This document shows, one piece after another, positions 21,017-31,334 of a stretch of 64,000 nt of DNA. The position numbers and the translations under genes were made by a program. How positions within the stretch are numbered: the first letter of the stretch is position 1; the number at the start of each line of letters is the position of its first letter. The notes under the pieces were generated by a model, which did not search any database, was not told the origin of the DNA, and worked only from the letters and a program-made list of their open reading frames with translations. Origin of the DNA: Trametopsis cervina (Eukaryota > Basidiomycota > Agaricomycetes > Polyporales > Irpicaceae); the NCBI GenBank assembly GCA_022385755.1, contig MU278350.1, forward strand, positions 1,130,905 through 1,194,904. Reading direction: 5' to 3'.

Positions 21017-22303
21017 ATGGCAGATAGCAAAAAGCGCAAAACGGACGCAAGAGATAATAGGACACGGCGACGATACAAATACGTGCGTGCATTGGGACCC
21101 TGGCGTCCCGTGCGTCGCTAAATACTGACTGCATTTTTCGTGCTTGTAGGACGGCACGCCGATACAGCAGAACGTAGCTGGACCCAGCGTGTGGGTTACC
21201 TGCGTCAGAGGCAAGGAGAAGCAGGCAGTGGGCGAGTTGTACGACTTGTTTGAAAGCGTAAGGTTCTTGGTTAGTGTAATGGTTATTTTAAACTGATCCG
21301 ACGTTGCTTCTCAGTATGCCAATGAGTTGTGGCCCGGCGACGCCTCGTCCTCATCTGGTGCACCTCAAGGAGACGACTCCGATTCTGATGTGGATGAAGA
21401 TGAAGACATAGAGAAGCAGATCGCGAAGGAAATGTCTACGATGAAGCGTCCTCGGAAAGCGACAAGGTTCGGTAGGTCCACATCCATCGCAGCACATCCG
21501 TTTGCTGAAGTACACGACGTCAACAGCTAGCTGTCAGACCAGCACTCCTTGTTGTGCGCCTCTACCACTCTTGCGCCGTCCCGCCTCTTTCTGATCTATT
21601 GAGGTTATGATCAGTCGTTGTGATCTCCTGCAAGTCCCCAGTAGATCCTCTTGCACTGGTCGTGAAGCATGTGGAGACCGTCCTCGAGACAGGCGTGACC
21701 AAAACGAGGTCAGTCATCTCCAAAGACCGCCTTCTTCCATCGCCGACGGTTGTCCCAATCTTAGGTACGCGCAGAGGCTCACGCCGGTGTCGGGGACCTG
21801 CGTCACCAACATCCAAGAGATCAAGACTTTATGTGCTCGCTTGCTAGAACCACATTTTGCCGACGCCGCGGCGGGACCGAAGTTTAGCGTGAGTGACGTT
21901 TCAGCCTATCCGTGTTACTGGATTTCTGAATTGTTTGCGCGTGCGTTCTAGTACAAGATCGAGTTGCGTATGCGAAATCACAACACGCTCACTCGCCAGA
22001 CCATCATCGAGGAACTGGCGAAGTGCGTGCCTGCCGAGCACAAAGTGAATCTGGAGAACCCGGAGGTGTTCATCCTGGTCGAGATCTTCAAGGTCAGTGC
22101 GATTTGGGGGATCTACGTCTTTCTTTGCAAATATACTGATACGCTTACAGAGCGTATGTGGCATCGGAATCGTGAAGGATTATTACAAATTGCAAAAGTT
22201 TAATGTGATGGAGATTGCGAAATCCAATGAGGCTGGGGATAAGGAAGAGGACGGTAGCCGTCTGCGGGAAAAGGAGCAGGAGCCTCACGCAGAAAGAAGA
22301 TGA
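21017..22303 (+). CDS. TAN1: THUMP-domain tRNA N4-acetylcytidine factor (Tan1 type)
   Basis: Binds tRNA through its THUMP domain and guides the Kre33/NAT10 acetyltransferase to C12 of tRNA-Ser and tRNA-Leu. Exons: 21017-21082, 21150-21257, 21315-21471, 21527-21553, 21615-21708, 21765-21888, 21952-22092, 22151-22303; 289 residues. Evidence includes SVWVTCVRGKEKQAVGELYD, an acidic Asp/Glu-rich insert, SCQTSTPCFVVISCKSPVDP, the TRYAQRLTPVSGTC motif, IELRMRNHNTLTR and FILVEIFKSVCGIGIVKDYY. Exon 4 is only 27 nt. A Lys-rich N-terminus (SKKRKTDARDNRTRRRYK) may be a nuclear localisation or RNA-binding tail. Confidence 0.93.
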
Positions 22304-22683
22304 CCGGACGTTTGAGATTACGGTAGTTCTCACCATCCGCTATATTAAAAGAAAGAGGGTGATAGCCTAGTCTCTGCGCACAATGCCGTAGTCGTTATAT
22401 GACGTTGTAGTGTGCGTACTGTACCCGTCTGAGGTCACCAGGCTCGTCCGTGCGAGGGTTCGCGTGCTCTATCAAGGGCTTCAAAGCTAAGGGCTGAAAC
22501 TTATGCAATCGCGATGACGTTCCCCGCAGCAAATATCTGCGACAAGACGATCTTAGCAAAAGTGCGGGGATGCGCGCCAAACTTCCTAATCGGGTTCGAT
22601 GGCAACGGTGACTTAAATGATTTGAGTGCGTGGTTGTCGACCCAATATCACAAGCCTCTGTCGTGCTGCTGCCTGCCGTCCGA
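22304..22683. other. Spacer between TAN1 and the bHLH gene
   Basis: 380 bp with no separate gene. An upstream in-frame ATG at 22630 would add 18 residues to the bHLH protein. The start at 22684 is preferred because MALLTQSEAVAFNGFL looks like a natural N-terminus. Confidence 0.45.
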
Positions 22684-24184
22684 ATGGCTCTCCTCACTCA
22701 GTCTGAGGCAGTCGCCTTCAACGGTTTCCTCGCCTCTGTCGACTTCTCAGACGTCCTCGAGTGGAGTGCAGTTGCTGCAGATGGCAACATCCCCATCCCG
22801 CCGGCCCCTGAGAAAGGCAAGGAGGCCGTCCTGGCCAAGGCGGCAAAGGACCTCATGTCGCTCGAGTCGAATATGCACACGACAGAGCACGAAGGCCATG
22901 CATCGCAGAGGACGTCCTCCGTAGAGAGCCATATGGCCTTCAACTCGAACTGGCCAAACCTCCCAGGAGACTCGTCGTCCTCTGAGCAGCAGCGGCGGAC
23001 TCACAGCTACACCTATGGGTTCGGTGCGCCCTCTCGTACTTCGCACAAAATGCAGCTCCCGTCTGCCAACGCTCCAGGGGGGCCCTCGCAGGCGATACCA
23101 GAAAACCTGTTCAACTATCCCCAACCCCATTCACCTTCGCGTGGGTCGCCCCTTTCCAATCTCAGCTCTCACAGCGCATCCAACAACGATAGCTCGTCCA
23201 GCACAGCAGGACGGCCCTCGCACAATTCTGCGTCGTCTGCCCCCTCCGTGCTTGACAACCATCGCTCCTCGAGTACCAAGCGCGGCGTGCCCCATGACAC
23301 GGCGGCCTGGCCCGGGGGTCCAGGATCGGCCGAATCATCCAAACGTCGACGGCCTTCCGAGGCACCCTCAGTCTCTCCCACAGAGGAGAAACAGGCTCCC
23401 TCCAATCGCTCGCGAGTTACACGCGCGAGCTCAACTTCCTCATCTGTTCTCGCGGGCCCATCTTCGTCCTCTAAGGCGTCCACGGGGGACACGGTTGGCC
23501 CCAGCACGGCAAGCAGCGCGTCCGGCCCGAATAGCAAACCAGCATTACTCTCCCCATCGCAGAAACGGGCGAACCATATCCAGAGCGAGCAGAAACGCCG
23601 TGCAAACATCAGGCGGGGGTATGAGGCCCTCTGTGATGCCGTACCTGCCCTTAGGGAGGCCATCAGGCTGGAGGATGAGGCCGGTACGTCGTTTATGTCA
23701 TTCGTGCATTTTCCGTGTTCCGGGAGTCTAATTTAAACTTTGCGTTTTGTGCTAGCGGCAGCGCGTGCGGCGGAAGAGGAGGCGCAAGGGCGGACAAAGC
23801 GGAAGAGGAGGGGTAAGGCTGCGGCTGAGGAAGCAGCTGATCGGGTTGGAGACGGGCGTGCAGGCCCCAAGAGCGAAAACGTTGTCCTCCAGAAGAGTAC
23901 GTGTTGTTTTGTTGAAATTACCGGGCTCTGCTCAGTTCTCGCAATTGGTCTACTGCTTATGCCTCAACTCCTAAATAGCCATCGAACACCTCTTCTCCCT
24001 CCTAGCAGAGCAAGATGCGCTCAAAGCACGGCTTATTCACGCGCGCGGCATTCTCCCGCACGGACATCCTGCCCTCGGAACGTCTGCGGACCATGTTGAC
24101 GACAAGGGCGTGCCGCTCTGGGAGCGCGAATGGAATGGAGGGAATGGGTGGAAGGGTGATGGCGAGGATGGGGATGACGATTAG
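22684..24184 (+). CDS. bHLH transcription factor
   Basis: A nuclear E-box-type regulator, target genes unknown. Exons 22684-23683, 23756-23896 and 23979-24184 give 448 residues. Residues 1-300 are Ser/Pro-rich, low-complexity and probably activating. The basic region and helix 1 read KRANHIQSEQKRRANIRRGY then EALCDAVPALREAI. Helix 2 is ENVVLQKTIEHLFSLLAEQD. Between the helices lies an unusually long loop of roughly 45 residues that is Ala/Glu-rich with a second basic patch (GRTKRKRRGK). The His-Glu-Arg E-box contacts are replaced by His-Gln-Arg in HIQSEQKRR, so DNA specificity is not assured. The tail is Gly/Asp-rich. Confidence 0.85.
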
Positions 24185-24648
24185 GAGAACAGCTCCATAG
24201 GACGCTCGTTGAACACTAATGTGCGTGAGTGTGCCAATTTTGTTTAATAAGTCTTTCTTTGTAGGTCATTTATGCTAAAACTGTAGAATTATGCTTTATA
24301 TGCGATGCATTGTGTGCATCAGCCTGTATCCTGCCCTCGTCGAGGTGCTTGTTTCGCGTGCTGAACCGGCGGAAGCCCTTGTGCATGCTGTCTTAGTTAT
24401 GCAAGCTACACCGGATGGAGCAGTCTGAGCTGGCACGGCAACGAAGAGAGTTTCATCGATCGATACGACAATAGAATTGGAATGTAAAAGCGCATGGGCA
24501 CGCGCATGATTCATACCAACTCGAGCGGGCACAAGGACAACAGCAGGACAAAAATTACAAATACAACAGCGATTGATTCCAATGTGATATAAGGTTACAT
24601 GATAAATGTTGATACACGAACACAAGAAGGAGGGTCCACCCCGACCAT
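24185..24648. other. Convergent 3' intergenic region
   Basis: 464 bp between the convergent bHLH and formate dehydrogenase stop codons, presumably both 3' UTRs. AT-rich stretches near 24235-24300 and 24590-24610 could hold polyadenylation signals. No gene is seen. Confidence 0.5.
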
Positions 24649-26152
24649 TCAACGTTGGCCGTAGGCCTTGGTCTCGTAGCCCTCTGTGGATCACAGAAGG
24701 TGCTCAAGTCAGCAGACAACTCGGAACATATCAGTGAAAGCCACTCACTCTTTCCGACGATGATATTTTGCGGCTCCTGAGGCTTGCCCGCAAGGTAGTT
24801 CTCGATGATGGACTTGGTGCCAGCAGCATACCGCGCCTGCGCGTCCAACGTCGTGCCCGAATAATGCGGGACCATGCCGTTGCCACCGCCGAGCGGGTTC
24901 TTCATCGTGCGCCAGATGTGGTCCTTCGGCGCGGGCTGCACGTTCCAGACATCACCCGAGTAGCCCTGGAGCTGCCCGCTCGCGAGCGCCGCGGCGACGG
25001 CGTCCTTGTCGCAGATCGCACCACGCGCGGTGTTGACGAGCCAGGCGCCCTTCTTGAAGTGCTTGAGCAGCTCGGCGTTGACTAGTCCGCGCGTGCCTTC
25101 GTGCAGCGGGCAGTTGACAGTGACGACATCGCATTGGGAGACGAAGTCCTGTTATGGAGTGTGAATTTGGACGTTTATAGGGCAAGATCATGAAACGCAC
25201 CTTGAGGTCCTCGACACGGCGAACACCAACTTCCTTCGCAGCGTCTGTTGGATAGCTTGGTCAGAACATATCAACCCTAGTAATGCACCATTCTCACGTT
25301 CAGGGAGAGGCGCGTAGTCGTAGTACAGCAGCTCCTTGCAGTCGAATGGCTTCAGACGCTGAAGGACACGGTAGCCAATACGACCAGCTCCGATGGTGCC
25401 GACGACCTTGCCCTCGAGATCGTACGCGTTCCTCGCCACCTGCGAGACGTACCAGTCACCGCGCTCGATCATCTCGTGCGCAGGCACAAAGTTGCGAACG
25501 AGGAGGAGGATGCTCATGACGACGTGCTCGGCGACGGACACGACGTTCGAGCCGGAAACCTCGAGGACCTCGATGCCGTGCTCGACGGCGGCGTTCAGGT
25601 CAATGTGGTCGGACCCGACACCGGCGGTGACACAGAGCTTCAGGTTCTTAGCCTTCTCGATGAGGTCGCGGGTGAGGTATCCGGGGTGGAAGGGGGTGGT
25701 GATCAGGATCTCAGCCTTAACGAGGGAAATGAAGTCAGGGATCCGTAGGCGGAAGAGAATCAAGAGGTGCGCTTACATCGACGATGTTCTTCTGGAAGAC
25801 ACTGTCGGGGCCTTCTTTGTCGTCAGAGACCTAGATTAACAATGACAAGCGATCGCTTAATATCTGATAAGAAGTAGATGCGATGGCTCAGAGCTTACCA
25901 CCAACTCGTGGCCTTGCTTGGTCAACCAATCACGGATACCAAGCTGCGATAAGATGGACAATCTGTGAATACCAACCCATGGGAATGATAACAGAGGACG
26001 AGGCTGACCTGGTTTTCGATCGTACCAAGGAGACGAGGCTCCTCCTGCGCAGCCGAGCCACCGCTGTACAAGATAGCGAGAATCTTGATCAATCAATGTC
26101 CGTAATCAGCAACGACGATCATAACATGATCAGACGGCGAGCGTACCTTCAT
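24649..26152 (-). CDS. FDH1: NAD+-dependent formate dehydrogenase
   Basis: Oxidises formate to CO2 with NAD+ in the cytosol; in wood-decay fungi it removes formate from oxalate and methanol metabolism. Minus-strand exons: 26152-26147, 26083-26009, 25943-25899, 25830-25777, 25715-25298, 25244-25201, 25148-24749, 24683-24649; 358 residues. Catalytic and binding elements are intact: [10 protein letters not shown] (formate site), [23 protein letters not shown], Rossmann [25 protein letters not shown] (Asp selecting NAD), NTARGAICD (catalytic Arg) and [15 protein letters not shown] (catalytic His). The C-terminus KAYGQR is typical. The first coding exon is only ATGAAG. Two acceptors end in AAG. 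Confidence 0.97.
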
Positions 26153-26256
26153 ATTAATGAGAGAAGGATGGGGAGTGGTAGATCTGGTGTGGTGGTGAGT
26201 GCGACTGGATACTTGGGAAAGCCCGTCTTGCTCATCTCCTAGCTCTGAAGCCCCTC

Positions 26257-26264
26257 TTTATATA
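26257..26264 (-). promoter_or_regulatory. TATA box of the formate dehydrogenase gene
   Basis: On the minus strand this reads TATATAAA, about 105 bases upstream of the start codon, consistent with a strongly expressed, regulated gene. Confidence 0.6.
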
Positions 26265-27567
26265 CCTGGTATCGACAAGTGAGAAGTGATCATGAGAGCC
26301 GTGTTGGAAACATCGTACCAATTCAGTCTGGTGCATAAACAGTAGAAGCCCTTTGGTACAGCCCCTCACTCACGACTAGCACAGGGATTCAATCTGTCCC
26401 CTGACCCCGGCGGGCGTCACGCGGAATCGCTGTTGCGTCCATGACCAGCTGACGAGAGGATGCACCTAAACAGGGCGTCAGCACGGCAAGCTGGAAGGAT
26501 ACGGAAGCCCAGAGCGTTTGCTCACTGTTTGCTCACCTGTGATTTGCTTGTCGAGAGCCTTGTTCGGGCACGAGATCCGCAGTCAGTCCCAGCACACGGA
26601 TATCTCGTACGTGTCCACTTGTTAGAGAAAACTACAGATGCGAGACCACCCGTGTCAGTAATTACATCCTTGCAAGAATGATCTTTTCCGAAAAATTCCG
26701 ACGCGGTATGCTCAGGTGGTAGGCCTCTCGAGGAGAGCTGCGATCTGCGCAGAATAAACATCTGAAGAGGCAACCCCTGACCACAGACATCGCCACCCAA
26801 CAATTCTCTACACCATCCAGAGTCTATCAGAGTGCCAAGTTCGCAATATACAAACATGCTCGTCCTAGCTGATCGTCGCGTACCTACCTTTCTCGCGCGA
26901 GGGCTTCTCAACAGAGTCAACGTCCACACGCCTGTCGACCGCGGCGACCGCTCGGAAAGCTCCCGAGTGTCAACAGGGTCGAGAGGATTCGTGTAGTCAG
27001 CCCTGTGTGCCTGTTCTCAATCCAAGAAGGCGCTGAGTGAGTACCGTAAATATAGAGGCTGAGACAGTTCGCACACGCACCGTTGCGCCGTCATTCAGTC
27101 ATGTACAGTATCTCTTGCATCTATAAGAGCCGAATGTACTTTATGGTCACATCTGTAGAGATGCTTCAGACAGTGCGATACGGATCTGGCAGACCCCAAC
27201 GATGTCGACTGCTGAATTCTAGTTTGTATTTGCAAGTTCGCCACTGGTAGATGATGACGGCAAACCGGCCCAATGACTACTTATCGTGAGTTGTCCAACA
27301 CCACCGTTTCCTGCCTGTTCCGAGAAACGTGAGAAGTTCTTCCCACGTATTTCATCGTAGGAATAACTCGGGTCGACATGATGGCGATGAAGACAATAAA
27401 CTTGCCCGAAAACTGTGCATCACAGCGTAGGGGGAGTCATGAGACCAACCTTTGATACCTACGCCAAATAACGATAAACATGGGCCGCCAGCTTAAGAGC
27501 CAAACGACGTGTGGCAGTCCCACTCAAATCGAAGGAACAGAGGCTCTCCATGGATTCAAATATCTAC

Positions 27568-27627
27568 ACTACTAATTCACAACAGAAAAGAGTACCGCTA
27601 CTAAAGTCACAACAGAAGAAAAGAATA
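27568..27627 (+). repeat. Imperfect tandem duplication, about 30-bp unit
   Basis: Two adjacent copies share the words CTACTAA, TCACAACAGAA and AAAAGA.TAC, at roughly 27568-27595 and 27597-27627, with small insertions between them. It lies in AT-rich spacer 3' of the G alpha gene. It may be a slipped duplication without function. Confidence 0.5.
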
Positions 27628-27965
27628 CTAGTATACACTGTAAAGTAGAATACACGGAATGAAAAGTCAACTTCAAAACAAACACAATGTTGTGACACAA
27701 CCGTGAAGAGCCTGCGAAAGAACTGAGAGAAGAACAAGGGAAAACACTGGAACTGTAAAAGAATGGACGACGTCGTGTCTAGGATATCGGAGTGGCGATC
27801 CTAACATCCTGGGTGTGGATGGATAATGCGGATATGGGCGCCCTTGCAATCGTGCTTGTGGTGAGGAATAATTTAGTGCTGGTGGGTTGAACAGCGTCGT
27901 CGTTGTGGAACGAATTACGACAACGGTGGAAAGTCGTGAGTGGCCGTTGAGACAGGCGCCGTAGA

Positions 27966-30075
27966 TTATACGAGTGCCGCGGACTTCAAGTAGACTCGGA
28001 AGATGGAATCGCGGACATTGGTGATGATGCTTTGTGTGGCCTTCTTGTCCTATATAAAGAGAGAACGCAAAGCAACCGGTGAGCCATATACTCTAGTAAC
28101 GCGGCCAATAGCGTAACTTACCACAACATTGGTCAGATGTGTATACAACACGCGCTGGCTCTCGTTGTTCCGCTTGTGCACTTGTGTGAAGTGGGCTCGG
28201 AAATAGCTAACCACGGTGTCGAACTCGTTTGGACGATCTCCGAATGATGTAATACTGGAGAACACCAACGTATGCATTAGTTTAGTCTGATCGGGCAATA
28301 TAACTAAGGTGACACTTACTACTTCTTCACACGGACCCCTCTGGCTAGCTTTGCCTGCAAGACGTCAGTCTTGTCTATAAAGCGCCTCTTATCAGGACAA
28401 GCTATCACACCGCTCATAGGCTAACTCACTCAGGAACAAGACCAGATGAGCGTTTTTGAGAAGCTTGTGCGAGCAAATGTGAGTAAACAGTTGCAGCGAA
28501 TCGTCGATACGGTTCGTCCGAGGATCTTCTTCGAGGTACTTCATATCGCCCATGTCAGCATTGACGATGTTAATCTTTTGTATTCACACTCACCTGATCA
28601 AATGCGCTTATGGGGGCCATGAAGATGATAGCCGAACTACGGTACATGTTAGCCTCAATACAAACGAGCCATCAATTCGTGCCGATAAATGAACTTACGC
28701 GTCTTCGAAATAAGGAACCCACATATGTCGCTGACCTCGGGCACCACCAACATCGTACAAGTGCCAAGTGACCGTGCGACCGTGGAGGGACATGTCGAAG
28801 ATATGCTCAGCGACACCCATAGTTTGTATCCGTGCATGCAAAATGTCGTCTAGCGGAGATTAGCCCCAGATCGGCCGCCACGCGAAGTATTGTTAGCTCA
28901 CCGGTAGTAGGAATGTAGCCAGCTGAGGATACTCGATTAATGTTGTCCAAGAAACTAGCACGGTCGTTAGTGTCGCGCAGTAGTGGAATGATCGATCAAC
29001 CGTGGCTTACAACTCAGCCCACTCCTCGAGGCGCAGCCGTCGTTTCTCACGGAGATTCTGGATCGCAGGGTGCTCCCAGAGCTCTCTGATGTCGTCTTTA
29101 CAGGCACTGAGGATAGCGGCAGCTTCTTCAATGAGTTTATCGGGCTCGGAGGTGGGGTTCTTGCCGGACTCTTCGCTGCGCCTGGGTACCGCGTCGAGAG
29201 AAGTCCGTCCACTGATGCTCGGGCGATCTCGCTTGGACTTGGCGAGCAACTGCCAACCAGAGCGCACGAAAATGTTTCCCTTGACACCAGCAGCGGCAGC
29301 AGGGTTACCACCCGAGAGACGTTCAGCAAGAGCCGGCTCCGTCGAAAGGAGAGGGGAAAGGCGCAGTCGCAAGGTAGACAACTGTCGTTCGCTGGTCGAA
29401 GAGTCGATCGAGTGTCCGGAGGTAGAACCGAGGCCGTCACTGTCAGGTGTTCCCATAACTCCATCAACGAGATTCTCGTCGTCGGAATCTAGCTCGGAGT
29501 AGGCATCTATGACCTCGAAGATGCGCCTGACCGGTCGAACAATATTGTAATAGACTACAGGCCGCCATGACAACCGTTCCTCCTCCAAGGATGTTGGGTT
29601 ATACATGAGTTGGAACTGCTTCTGCAGTGTTGACTTCCCGGACTCGGCTTGGCCAAGGAGTAGCAACTGGAAAATTCAGCCGTGTCAGCCATGTCTGAGA
29701 ACGCATGCCGGGCCGTAGGAAGGAGATAGCCCTCATGATATTACGGTATGTAGTAAGTATCCCATACAATATATAATGCACAGAGCGAGGGGGTTGACCT
29801 CGTCGCTGTCACTCGACGGGGACAGCGTCGGGGAAAACAATAAGCGAGTCAACGGCGCGTACCTTCACGTCCTGTTTATGTTTCTGCAAGCGTTTGGCAT
29901 CCTGCTTCAGTTCCTCGTCAATCGCATCGCTGATGCGCTTGGCCTCAGCCTCTCTCTGGAGTCTGAGTTGGCGGTCGCTATCGCTCTCGCCTGGCGGCGG
30001 CCGAAGGTGCGCGCTGAACGGGTCGCCCAGCTCCGTGGTGCTCGTAACAGATGGGGGCCTCGATGTGCGAATCAT
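27966..30075 (-). CDS. Heterotrimeric G protein alpha subunit, divergent, with large insertion
   Basis: A guanine-nucleotide-binding signalling subunit at the membrane. Minus-strand exons: 30075-29863, 29666-29011, 28954-28902, 28849-28699, 28636-28594, 28538-28430, 28374-28320, 28254-28122, 28049-27966; 498 residues against about 350 normally. G1 reads LLLLGQAESGKSTLQKQF (second-last Gly of GxGESGKS is Ala). Switch I DDILHARIQTMGV keeps the Arg and Thr. Switch II reads DVGGARGQRHMW, so the catalytic Gln is Ala. G4 is LFLNKTDVL and G5 is THLTNVVDKK. A Ser/Asp-rich insert of about 120 residues sits early in the helical domain. The N-terminus MIRTSRPPS lacks Gly2 and Cys3, so the usual myristoyl and palmitoyl sites are absent. 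Confidence 0.93.
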
Positions 30076-30445
30076 ACTAAGAGACAGTGTCTACAACGTC
30101 GTCGACGACGAGGGAGGGACGAGAGGGGAGTCAGGGAGGTCGGGGAGACGCACTGGGCGACTTGGGTGATGATGTGTGGGAGAGAGAAAACCTAGCCAGG
30201 GAGGGAATCCTTATGAAGATGGCAAGAATCCACTAAATGGACTTGACGGCCCATCTGCGGCTTGTCTCACGTCAATCACACCGGACGGCGGCTTCTTAAG
30301 AACCAGACCGGAGCTCACTTTGCCTCGTTTGGGCAGCAACATCATTGCTACGGATCAATCCATCACCGACAAGAGCTTCGTGGCGCAGCCTTCCGGCATG
30401 GAACCCGGCTGCGCGTTGTCACACACCTTGCATCAAACCGTCATC
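30076..30445. promoter_or_regulatory. Divergent upstream region, G alpha and cyclophilin genes
   Basis: 370 bp between the start codons of the minus-strand G alpha gene and the plus-strand cyclophilin gene. No obvious TATA box. The region must supply both 5' UTRs. Confidence 0.45.
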
Positions 30446-31334
30446 ATGGTAAGTGCGCCGGCCAAATGAACCTAACAGTGCAATGATCAGACGCATGCTT
30501 CTAGTCTGTGACCCTCCACACCAACCTAGGGGAAATCAAGGTGTGGTCTGTAACAATAGCATTGCTGTCGGAAGATCTAATGTCATGTTGTTGTAGGTGG
30601 AAATATTCTGTGAGGCCGTCCCAAAGACCGCAGAAGTAAGCATTGTCTGGGCTCACGACCGCCCAAGCTGACTGTGTTCTTCGCACATAGAACTTCCTCG
30701 CATTATGCGCTTCCGGCTATTACGACAACTGCATCTGGCACAGAAATATCAAGGGCTTTATGATTCAAACCGGTGACCCAGGCGGCACAGGAAAGGGTGG
30801 CCAAAGTATATGGGGCAAACCATTTCCCGACGAGATACGTTCTACCCTCAAGGTAAGTATCTTTCAAACATACGCCGCATCCCTGCTCCCTGATGTTTAA
30901 CCCACGCTAATATCCGTACTTTGGTTGGCAGTTCAACAATCGTGGGATTCTCGCGATGGCCAATGCCGGCCCAGATACCAATAAATCACAATTCTTTATC
31001 ACGTATGCTAAGCAACCCCATCTCGATGGAAAGTACACTATCTTTGGGAAGGTACGCTCGCGCTTGACGTGTATCTCTCGTCCCACGTGTCGACTTCATA
31101 TCACATTATTTGCCCTGCTTCCACAATAGGTTATTGACGGAGCAGACTCCACGCTCGATGCAATGGAACGCGTGCCTGTGAATCCCAAGAACAGGCCCCT
31201 GAACGAGATCAAGCTCACTCACGTACGTCTACAATCATCTCTCACCGTTGTGTGAGAATACGTTCAAACTTTATCATCACCAGGTCACTATCCACGCGAA
31301 TCCCATCGCTGATGCTGAATTGTCTGTGCGATAA
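30446..31334 (+). CDS. PPIL3: Peptidyl-prolyl cis-trans isomerase, PPIL3-type cyclophilin
   Basis: A small nuclear cyclophilin, associated with spliceosomes in other eukaryotes. Exons: 30446-30448 (ATG only), 30505-30540, 30597-30635, 30691-30852, 30932-31051, 31130-31222, 31284-31334; 167 residues. The start [20 protein letters not shown] is family-typical. Catalytic Arg lies in [20 protein letters not shown], with [20 protein letters not shown] following. The residue matching Trp121 of human cyclophilin A is His, as in PPIL3, predicting weak cyclosporin binding. The ATG-only first coding exon is placed because ATG is followed directly by GTAAGT and joins the conserved SVTLHT. Confidence 0.95.

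Larger units (their letters stand above)
26153..27965. other. Formate dehydrogenase upstream region and spacer, no supported gene
   Basis: 1.8 kb between the formate dehydrogenase start and the G alpha stop. The minus-strand frame 26522-26929 (135 residues) has no domain and mixed composition, so I did not call it. An AT-rich zone at 27560-27680 contains an imperfect tandem duplication listed separately. Confidence 0.5.

Noticed and set aside
26522..26929. Minus-strand frame of 135 codons upstream of formate dehydrogenase
   Set aside because: No recognisable domain, no plausible splice partners and mixed composition. It may be expressed but I cannot support it.
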